From Pseudomonas laurylsulfatiphila (GTDB lineage: Bacteria > Pseudomonadota > Gammaproteobacteria > Pseudomonadales > Pseudomonadaceae), in NCBI RefSeq assembly GCF_002934665.1, contig NZ_NIRS01000009.1:124001-188000 (forward strand): a DNA stretch of 64,000 nt, given 5' to 3'. The position numbers were made by a program, and so were the translations under genes. Of the stretch, positions 1-6,319 are shown one piece after another (positions within the stretch are counted from its first letter, which is position 1; each line of letters opens with the position of its first letter). The notes under the pieces were generated by a model. It did not search any database, was not told where the DNA came from, and worked only from the letters and a program-made list of their open reading frames with translations.

Positions 1-563
1 GCGGCACCGATGTTGCCGACGAGGTCTGGCTGGTGGAGCACCCGGCAGTGTTCACCCAGGGCCAGGCCGGCAAGGCCGAACACCTGCTGCTTCCCGGTGA
101 CATTCCGGTGGTGCAGGTCGATCGTGGGGGGCAGGTGACCTACCACGGCCCCGGCCAGTTGGTGGCTTATCTGTTGCTGGACGTACGCAGGCTCGGGTTT
201 GGCGTGCGCGATCTGGTTAGCCGGATGGAGCAATGCCTGATCGAGCTGCTGGCCAGTTACGGTGTCACCGCCGCGGCCAAGCCCGATGCACCGGGTGTCT
301 ACGTCGACGGGGCGAAAATCGCCTCCCTGGGTCTGCGGATCCGCCACGGCTGTTCCTTTCATGGCCTGGCCTTGAACGTGGACATGAACCTGGAACCGTT
401 TCGACGGATTAATCCCTGCGGCTACGCCGGGCTGGCGATGACCCAGCTGAGCGATCACGCAGGATCGATTGAATTTGCCGAGGTAAGTGCCCGGCTGCGC
501 GCGCAGCTCGTCAAACACCTCGACTATGCTGAGCAGACGACCCTCACGGGCGGAATCGACTGA
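1..563 (+). CDS. lipB: Octanoyltransferase LipB (5' end cut off by the window)
   Basis: Transfers the octanoyl group from octanoyl-ACP to the lipoyl domains of 2-oxoacid dehydrogenases and the glycine cleavage H protein, the first step of de novo lipoylation in the cytoplasm. The reading frame is open from base 3 and ends in TGA at 561-563; the true start lies before the window. The family signature RGGQVTYHGPGQ, the catalytic Lys in KIASLGLRIRHG and the catalytic Cys in NPCGYAGL are all present. The stop is one base from the lipA ATG, so the two genes of the pathway are co-transcribed. About 30 N-terminal residues are estimated missing, by comparison with the usual family length. Confidence 0.97.
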   Translation, partial: GTDVADEVWLVEHPAVFTQGQAGKAEHLLLPGDIPVVQVDRGGQVTYHGPGQLVAYLLLDVRRLGFGVRDLVSRMEQCLIELLASYGVTAAAKPDAPGVYVDGAKIASLGLRIRHGCSFHGLALNVDMNLEPFRRINPCGYAGLAMTQLSDHAGSIEFAEVSARLRAQLVKHLDYAEQTTLTGGID

Positions 564-564
564 T

Positions 565-1587
565 ATGACTACTGATGCAGTGCAAACCATGATCCCGACG
601 CTCGATGTCACCGAGCGCCCGGCCCCGCGTCCCAAGGTTGAAGCCGGCGTCAAGCTGCGCGGCGCCGAAAAGGTTGCACGCATCCCGGTGAAGATCATTC
701 CGACCACCGAACTGCCGAAGAAGCCGGACTGGATTCGTGTGCGCATCCCAGTTTCGCCGGAAGTCGACCGCATCAAGGCCCTGCTGCGCAAGCACAAGCT
801 GCACAGCGTGTGCGAAGAAGCGTCCTGCCCGAACTTGGGCGAGTGCTTCTCGGGCGGCACCGCGACCTTCATGATCATGGGTGACATCTGCACCCGTCGT
901 TGCCCGTTCTGCGACGTCGGCCACGGCCGTCCGAAGCCACTGGACGTCAACGAACCGGAAAGCCTGGCCATCGCCATCGCCGACCTGCGCCTGAAGTACG
1001 TGGTGATCACCTCGGTGGACCGCGACGACCTGCGCGACGGTGGCGCCCAGCACTTTGCCGATTGCATCCGCGAAATCCGCAAGCTGTCGCCGAACGTGCA
1101 GCTCGAAACCCTGGTTCCGGACTACCGTGGCCGCATGGACATCGCCCTGGAAATCACTGCCGCCGAGCCGCCGGATGTGTTCAACCACAACCTGGAAACC
1201 GTGCCGCGCCTGTACAAGGCTGCGCGTCCGGGCTCTGACTACCAGTGGTCGCTGACCCTGCTGCAACGCTTCAAGCAGATGATGCCGCACATTCCGACCA
1301 AATCCGGGCTGATGCTGGGCCTGGGCGAGACCGACGAAGAAGTCATCGAAGTCATGAAGCGCATGCGCGAGCACGACATCGACATGCTGACCCTGGGCCA
1401 GTACCTGCAACCGTCCCGCAGCCACCTGCCGGTGCAACGCTTCGTGCACCCGGACACCTTCGCCTGGTTCGCCGAGGAAGGCTACAAGATGGGCTTCAAG
1501 AACGTTGCCTCGGGTCCGTTGGTACGCTCCTCGTATCACGCCGACGAGCAGGCCAAGCTGGTCAAGGCCGAGCTGATGTCGTCCTGA
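565..1587 (+). CDS. lipA: Lipoyl synthase LipA
   Basis: Radical SAM enzyme that inserts two sulfurs into the protein-bound octanoyl chain made by LipB. The predicted protein has 340 residues from the ATG at 565, which lies one base after the lipB stop; a longer in-frame extension would overlap lipB and is not needed. Two cysteine sets are visible: C83, C88 and C94 (auxiliary, sacrificial 4Fe-4S cluster) and C109, C113 and C116 in CTRRCPFC (radical SAM cluster). The conserved C-terminal RSSYHAD, which supplies the serine ligand of the auxiliary cluster, is present. An intrinsic terminator follows, so this closes the lipBA operon. Confidence 0.98.
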   Translation: MTTDAVQTMIPTLDVTERPAPRPKVEAGVKLRGAEKVARIPVKIIPTTELPKKPDWIRVRIPVSPEVDRIKALLRKHKLHSVCEEASCPNLGECFSGGTATFMIMGDICTRRCPFCDVGHGRPKPLDVNEPESLAIAIADLRLKYVVITSVDRDDLRDGGAQHFADCIREIRKLSPNVQLETLVPDYRGRMDIALEITAAEPPDVFNHNLETVPRLYKAARPGSDYQWSLTLLQRFKQMMPHIPTKSGLMLGLGETDEEVIEVMKRMREHDIDMLTLGQYLQPSRSHLPVQRFVHPDTFAWFAEEGYKMGFKNVASGPLVRSSYHADEQAKLVKAELMSS

Positions 1588-1604
1588 TCTGCGCACGGAA
1601 ATGA

Positions 1605-1644
1605 AAAACGCCCGCACGGTGTTCAGCCTTGCGGGCGTTTTTTT
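1605..1644 (+). terminator. Intrinsic terminator of lipBA
   Basis: A perfect 10-bp stem (AACGCCCGCA at 1607-1616 with TGCGGGCGTT at 1630-1639) with a 13-base loop is followed by a run of seven T (1638-1644). It starts 17 bases after the lipA stop. Confidence 0.92.
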
Positions 1645-1761
1645 GCCCGGCCTACGGCACTGGCCGCTTTTTCCTGCAACCTGCGGGGCAACTGACCCTC
1701 TTCAGTTTGTCCCCGTTCCTGACTACTGTGTGCTGACGTGTTAACGCAGGGAGATTCACGA

Positions 1762-2709
1762 ATGACCGCTCGACCGACCCACACCCTTTGCCCCCATGCT
1801 CCCGTCCCGGCACTGCCGTCGGAAGGCATGATCGGCGTTATCGCACCCGCCGGTCCCGCGACGCTGGACACCGACAAGGCGGTGCAATGGATGTGTGCCC
1901 GAGGTTACTCACTGAAAGTGTTTTCCGGGGTCTACGAGAAAGACGGCTACCTGGCCGGCAGCGACGATGTGCGGCTCAATGACCTGCACGCTGCATTCGC
2001 GGATCGTGAGGTCGATGCCATCATCTGCCTGCGCGGAGGTTACGGCACGCCCCGGCTGCTTGATCGCATCGATTTCCAATTGCTACGCGACAACGCCAAG
2101 CCGTTCATCGGCTACAGCGACATCACTGCCCTGCATTTGGCGATCAGTCGCTATGCCGGCTTTGTGACATTTCATGGTCCATTGCTCAATGCCGACCTGC
2201 TGGGTGGCAAGCAAATACCAACGGAGTCTTCCTTTTTCAACATGCTGCGCGGGCAGGTGAGGGCGGGCTCGGTGCTGGCGCATCCGGTGGCCTACCCGCT
2301 GACCACGATCGAGCCGGGCGTCGCTCATGGGCGTTTGCTCGGAGGCAATCTGGCCATGATCGCCGCGACCATGGGCACGCCCTACGAGATTGATGCCGAG
2401 GGCGTCATTCTGTTGATCGAGGACATCAACGAGCCGTTGTATCGCATCGACCGGTTGCTGACCCAACTGCGGCTGGCGGGCACGTTGCAGAAGCTGCGCG
2501 GCGTGTTGGTCGGGGATGTGGCGGGGGTGGAGGTGGCCGCGCTGGACAGGTTGCTCAAACAGACTTTCGCGCCATTGAAGATTCCGGTGTTGTCCGGGTG
2601 GCGAAGCGGGCATTGCGACCCGAATCTGACGCTGCCCATGGGGGCGTTGGTCAGGCTGGATGCGGGGAATAAGGAATTGATGTTGGAGCAGGATGTAGTA
2701 ATCAGGTAA
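1762..2709 (+). CDS. ldcA: Murein LD-carboxypeptidase, peptidase S66 (LdcA-like)
   Basis: Cytoplasmic serine peptidase that removes the terminal D-alanine from recycled murein tetrapeptides so that the tripeptide can be reused. The protein has 315 residues from the ATG at 1762, preceded by CAGGGAGA at ribosome-binding distance; an upstream in-frame ATG at 1738 lacks this. Family S66 marks are present: the CLRGGYG loop near residue 89, nucleophile S119 in GYSDITALH, a Glu in LLIEDINEP and a His in WRSGHCDPN, which complete the Ser-Glu-His triad. It stands alone between the lipBA terminator and a REP pair. The microcin-resistance relative MccF is a less likely alternative. Confidence 0.93.
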   Translation: MTARPTHTLCPHAPVPALPSEGMIGVIAPAGPATLDTDKAVQWMCARGYSLKVFSGVYEKDGYLAGSDDVRLNDLHAAFADREVDAIICLRGGYGTPRLLDRIDFQLLRDNAKPFIGYSDITALHLAISRYAGFVTFHGPLLNADLLGGKQIPTESSFFNMLRGQVRAGSVLAHPVAYPLTTIEPGVAHGRLLGGNLAMIAATMGTPYEIDAEGVILLIEDINEPLYRIDRLLTQLRLAGTLQKLRGVLVGDVAGVEVAALDRLLKQTFAPLKIPVLSGWRSGHCDPNLTLPMGALVRLDAGNKELMLEQDVVIR

Positions 2710-2724
2710 GCCGCGAGCATATCG

Positions 2725-2816
2725 AAAAGATCGCAGCCTGCGGCAGCTCCTACAGGGGATTGCGTTCACCTGTAGGAGCTGCCGAAGGCTCGGGCCGCGT
2801 TCGGACGATCTTTTGC
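2725..2816. repeat. REP-like pair, class A (GATCGCAGCCT...AGGAGCTGCCG), one arm divergent
   Basis: Inverted copies of the class A repeat, with AAAAGATCGCAGCCTGCGGC on the left and TGTAGGAGCTGCCGAAGGCT on the right. The right end then runs CGGGCCGCGTTCGGACGATC instead of the usual GCGATCTTTTG, so the second arm has an altered distal half. It lies between the converging ldcA and the transglycosylase gene. Confidence 0.85.
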
Positions 2817-2818
2817 TT

Positions 2819-4141
2819 TTAGCGGTTACGCAACCCTTCCAGCAACTTGTGCGTCGGATACCCATCCGCTGGCCAGCCAAACGACTGCTGGGCACTGCGG
2901 ATCGCCTTGCGGGTGTTCGCGCCAATGATCCCGTCGGCGGTGCCGGCGTCGTAGTTTTGCGCGCTCAGCAGGTTTTGCAGCTCGATCCGCTCGGTGCGGC
3001 TCAGCGGCAAGTCATCCTTTGGCCACGTGCCACTGATTAAGCCCCCCCCATTGAAGCGTTCAGACAACAGGCTCACGCCCAGGGCGTAGGACGACGAGTT
3101 GTTGTACTTGAGGATCGCCCGGAAGTTATCGAGCACCAGGAACGCCGGGCCACGGTAACCGGCCGGCAGCAGCAGGGCCGCGGACAATTGCTCGGAGCCG
3201 GCTGGGACCTGGCCACCGTTGGGCAGGGTAATGCCCAGTTGCCGCCATTCAGCGACGCTCTTGCGAATCGTGCCGTCGGCCAGCAGGTAGTTGAACCCGC
3301 TCGGCAGTTGGACTTCAAAGCCCCATGGCTGGCCTCTCTGCCAGCCAGAACTCTGCAGGTAGTGCGCGGTAGACGCCAGGGCATCGGCCGAGCTGCTCCA
3401 GATATCGCGACGCCCGTCACCATCGAAGTCCACGGCATGGGTGTTGTAGGTGGTCGGGATGAACTGAGTCTGGCCCATGGCGCCGGCCCAGGATCCCAGC
3501 ATCTTCTCGGGCTCGATATCGCCTTGTTGCAGGATTTGCAGGGCGGCAATCAATTGCGCGTGGGCGAAACCGGGGCGACGGCCTTCGTAGGCCAGGGTCG
3601 CCAGCGAGTTGATCACCGACTTGTTGCCCTGGAACTGGCCAAAGTTGCTTTCCATGCCCCACACGGCCACCAGGGCCTGACGATCAACGCCATAACGCTG
3701 CTCGATGCTTTGCAGGGTGTCCGCGTACTGGTTGATCAACGACTGGCCTTTGCGTACCCGCAGCGGCGACAAGGCGCCATCGAGGTATTCCCACACCGGC
3801 TTTGCGAATTCCGGTTGGCTGCGGTCGGCACTAATCACACTGGGGTCGAAGCTGACATTGGCGAAAGCGCGATCAAACAGATCGGCGCGGATACCCGCGG
3901 CCAGGGCATCCTTGCGGAAACCTGCCTGCCATTCGGCAAAGGTCTGGGTTGGCTGGATGTCGAGGTTCTCACCCGTCGGAACCACAGGCGGAACAACCGC
4001 CGGGGCGGTGGCGACAGGAAGCGTCTGAAGCGGCTGAGCGTCGGCTGCGGTCGGTTTCTCCGCACAGGCGACAAGCAAAACAAGGCTGGAGGCAGCGATC
4101 AATTGGCGTAGGTGCCAACGACGGGGGAGACAAAAGGGCAT
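2819..4141 (-). CDS. Lytic murein transglycosylase, MltB/GH103 family lipoprotein with peptidoglycan-binding domain
   Basis: Cleaves the MurNAc-GlcNAc bond of peptidoglycan with 1,6-anhydro product formation, from the periplasmic face of the outer membrane. The protein has 440 residues from the ATG at 4141. That start gives a lipoprotein signal with lipobox LVAC and lipidated C26; upstream in-frame starts would bury it. The GH103 catalytic domain spans about residues 65-365, with E164 in WGMESNFG matching the MltB catalytic Glu. A peptidoglycan-binding-1 domain occupies the last 65 residues (IIGANTRKAIRSAQ). By position it corresponds to the SltB3-type enzyme found near lipA in P. aeruginosa, recalled from memory. 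Confidence 0.93.
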   Translation of the reverse strand: MPFCLPRRWHLRQLIAASSLVLLVACAEKPTAADAQPLQTLPVATAPAVVPPVVPTGENLDIQPTQTFAEWQAGFRKDALAAGIRADLFDRAFANVSFDPSVISADRSQPEFAKPVWEYLDGALSPLRVRKGQSLINQYADTLQSIEQRYGVDRQALVAVWGMESNFGQFQGNKSVINSLATLAYEGRRPGFAHAQLIAALQILQQGDIEPEKMLGSWAGAMGQTQFIPTTYNTHAVDFDGDGRRDIWSSSADALASTAHYLQSSGWQRGQPWGFEVQLPSGFNYLLADGTIRKSVAEWRQLGITLPNGGQVPAGSEQLSAALLLPAGYRGPAFLVLDNFRAILKYNNSSSYALGVSLLSERFNGGGLISGTWPKDDLPLSRTERIELQNLLSAQNYDAGTADGIIGANTRKAIRSAQQSFGWPADGYPTHKLLEGLRNR

Positions 4142-4202
4142 GCACGGGTCCAGGGAGTACGAATCAGGTACAGACCTTAACATGTTGAAGGGGTGTTCTG
4201 CT

Positions 4203-4367
4203 TTACGCAGCCAGAAAGTAAGAAGCCTCCCAGTTGTCAGACTGGAAGGCTTCGCGGCGGTAACTGCCTTTGCCCTTGGCGGGACGTTCCTGGCGGCTGC
4301 GGAACAATGGCTGGGCGATGATGGATTTGGCCTTGTTGGGGCCATTTTTTGATGGCTTTTTGCTCAT
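4203..4367 (-). CDS. arfA: Alternative ribosome-rescue factor ArfA
   Basis: A 54-residue basic peptide that rescues ribosomes stalled on stop-less mRNA by recruiting RF2, as a back-up to tmRNA. The signature is clear: PLFRSRQE at residues 20-27, KGKGSY at 31-36 and NWEAS at 45-49 align with E. coli ArfA (PLFRQRVE, KGKGSY, NWEAS). The start ATG is at 4367-4365 and the stop TAA at 4205-4203. The gene lies 61 bases upstream of the transglycosylase gene on the same strand. A strong hairpin sits inside the coding region just before the stop, as in other arfA genes, where the active protein comes from truncated mRNA and is controlled by tmRNA. The frame is shadowed by longer meaningless ORFs, so it is easily missed. 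Confidence 0.9.
   Translation of the reverse strand: MSKKPSKNGPNKAKSIIAQPLFRSRQERPAKGKGSYRREAFQSDNWEASYFLAA
4222..4253 (-). promoter_or_regulatory. Hairpin inside the arfA coding sequence (non-stop mRNA element)
   Basis: GAAGCCT and AGGCTTC at the outside, then one mismatch, then CCAGT and ACTGG around a 6-base loop, give a 13-position stem lying 17 bases before the arfA stop codon. In E. coli and other proteobacteria a hairpin at this place is cut by RNase III or ends transcription, giving stop-less arfA mRNA that tmRNA normally tags for decay. On the arfA strand a moderately T-rich stretch follows (TTACTTTCT), so either mechanism is possible here. Confidence 0.8.
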
Positions 4368-4467
4368 GATCGGATCTCACGGGTAGTTGGGTTTTGCGGG
4401 GGAAATAATCTGCCGAAGTCGGGGTTCTGTCTATAGGGCAGAGGGAGGTGGGTTTTGTGGGAAGAAA

Positions 4468-4549
4468 GATCAAAAGATCGCAGCCTGCGGCAGCTCCTAC
4501 GGGGGATTGCGTTCACCTGTAGGAGCTGCCACAGACTGCGATCTTTGAT
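4468..4549. repeat. REP-like pair, class A
   Basis: GATCAAAAGATCGCAGCCTG faces an inverted TGTAGGAGCTGCCACAGACTGCGATC copy across a short GGGGATTGCGTTCACC spacer, the same spacer type as in the pair at 2725. It abuts the holA stop codon. Confidence 0.88.
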
Positions 4550-5587
4550 TTATTCGGCGGGCAACGACAATCTCTGACCGGCCATCAACAACGTCAACCG
4601 GCTCAAGCTCATCCACGGCGAGCCCGCCGCCTGGCCCTTGATCTGCGCGTCGATGCGTTGCGCTTCCAGCAGCAGTTGCGCCCAGCGTTGTGCCGAGTAG
4701 CGTTGCAGGGCTTTGCTCATCAACGGTTTACGTTTGTCCCAGACCGGAGGTTTGGCCTGGCTGAAGGCCTTGTCCAGCGGCGTCCCCTGGCTGTATTGCA
4801 GGGAAATATTGGCCAGCAGGCGCAGCTCCCGGGCCAGGGCCCAGAGAATCACCGGCGGCTCGACGCCTTCGCCGCGCAAGCCTTCGAGCATGCGCAACGC
4901 GTGGGCCGCTTCACCATTGAGCACCGCATCGGTCAGGCCAAAGACGTCGAAGCGCGCACTGTCGGCCACTGCCGCCTGCACGGTTTCAACGGTGATCTGA
5001 CCCCCTTCGGCCATCAGTTTGAGCTTTTCGATTTCCTGGGCGGCGGCCAGCAGGTTGCCCTCGACCCGTGCTGCAATCAGCTCAACAGCGTCCTGGCTGG
5101 CGGACAGCCCGGCCTGGGACAGGCGTTGGCGGATCCAGCTGGGCAACTGGGCGACGTCGACTGGCCAGATCTGCACGAACTGGGTCTGTTGTCCTTCGAC
5201 CAGCGCTTTGCCCCACTTGGTTTTCTGTGCGCTGCCATCGAGTTTCGGCAAGCTGATCAGCAGCACGGTGTCGTCAGCCGGGCGCGAGCAATACTCGATA
5301 AGCGCGGCGGCACCTTTGTCGCCGGGCTTGCCGGAAGGCAGGCGCAGCTCCAGCAGGCGCTTTTCGGCGAACAACGACATGCTGGCACCGGCTTGCAGCA
5401 AGGTCCCCCAGTCGAAATTGGCGTCGGCGGCAAACACCTGGCGTTCATCGAATCCCTGCTGACGGGCAGCCGTGCGGAGGGCGTCGGCCGCTTCCTGACA
5501 CAGCAGCGGGTCATCGCCGCTGATGATGTAGACGGGCGCAAGGGCGCCTTGCAGGTGTTTGGCGAGTTGGGCGGGGGCGAGCTTCAT
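4550..5587 (-). CDS. holA: DNA polymerase III subunit delta (HolA)
   Basis: The delta subunit of the clamp-loader complex, which opens the beta sliding clamp. The protein has 345 residues, close to the 343 of E. coli. The N-terminal ISGDDPLLCQEAADALR (from about residue 22) is the DNA_pol3_delta signature, and the C-terminal part carries AQRWAQLLLEAQRIDAQIKG, typical of the collar domain. The gene is 39 bases downstream of lptE and in the same direction, giving the leuS-lptE-holA order that is conserved in gammaproteobacteria. Confidence 0.96.
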   Translation of the reverse strand: MKLAPAQLAKHLQGALAPVYIISGDDPLLCQEAADALRTAARQQGFDERQVFAADANFDWGTLLQAGASMSLFAEKRLLELRLPSGKPGDKGAAALIEYCSRPADDTVLLISLPKLDGSAQKTKWGKALVEGQQTQFVQIWPVDVAQLPSWIRQRLSQAGLSASQDAVELIAARVEGNLLAAAQEIEKLKLMAEGGQITVETVQAAVADSARFDVFGLTDAVLNGEAAHALRMLEGLRGEGVEPPVILWALARELRLLANISLQYSQGTPLDKAFSQAKPPVWDKRKPLMSKALQRYSAQRWAQLLLEAQRIDAQIKGQAAGSPWMSLSRLTLLMAGQRLSLPAE

Positions 5588-5626
5588 AAGAGGGGGCGAA
5601 CGGGGCGCCTGAGCGCCCCGTAAGTC

Positions 5627-6232
5627 TTACTGCTGCGGCAGTTCGACAGGCGACTGGCGCGGGGTTTCCGCTTCAGCCTTTTTTGCCGCTTCCAGTGCCG
5701 CGGCGTCAGCCTTGGCCTTGGCTTCGGCAGTCTGCTGCAGCGTGTCCAGTTGGCTCGGGCTCAGTTGTTCCAGACGCAGCATCATGCGTTGAACCAGCTC
5801 CCGGCGGCCTTCTGCACGGGCTGTTGCGGCTTCCTGGTCGGACCCCACCAGGTTGCTGCCGTCGTGCATAAAGACTTTCTGCACTTCAAGCTTGTCGCTC
5901 AACAATGGCAGATCACCGCGACCACGGATGTCGTAGCTCAGCACGGTGGTGATCTGGTACTCGCCGGTACTGCTGGCGCCTGCGTAGCTGAGGATGCGCT
6001 GGCTTTCCTGCTCATTGGTCAGCACCAGTTTGTACGGTGCGCCGGTATAGACTTTGACGCCGCTACCTTCCAGTACACGACGCAACTGGGTCACGGTTTC
6101 GCCATAAGCGTTACGGGCGCTCAGGTCGAGTTCCTTGATCGCCAGTTGGTTGGTGCCGGTGCCGCGCAGCTGGAAACCGCAGGCGCTCAGCAGAACCGCG
6201 AGGCCCATCACCAGCAGATTGCGTTTGATCAT
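5627..6232 (-). CDS. lptE: LPS-assembly lipoprotein LptE
   Basis: Outer-membrane lipoprotein that plugs the LptD barrel and takes part in LPS insertion. The protein has 201 residues from the ATG at 6232, which follows GGGGAGCAACAAG. The signal peptide ends in the lipobox LSAC with lipidated C18. The mature part begins GFQLRGTG, the LptE hallmark. The last 40 residues are an Ala/Lys/Glu-rich tail (AKAKADAAALEAAKKAEAE) that is probably helical or disordered and is longer than in E. coli LptE. It sits between leuS and holA in the usual operon order. Confidence 0.95.
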   Translation of the reverse strand: MIKRNLLVMGLAVLLSACGFQLRGTGTNQLAIKELDLSARNAYGETVTQLRRVLEGSGVKVYTGAPYKLVLTNEQESQRILSYAGASSTGEYQITTVLSYDIRGRGDLPLLSDKLEVQKVFMHDGSNLVGSDQEAATARAEGRRELVQRMMLRLEQLSPSQLDTLQQTAEAKAKADAAALEAAKKAEAETPRQSPVELPQQ

Positions 6233-6319
6233 CTTGTTGCTCCCCTTGAAACCATGTGGGCCGATCAAGCGGCCCGAAAGGTTTTACTCGGCGCCAGGCT
6301 TACCTGGCGCCTGATCCAA

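Noticed and set aside
544..1617. A 357-codon minus-strand frame opposite lipA
   Set aside because: It is the mirror of lipA, with no family-like sequence. High GC gives long antisense frames across this window.
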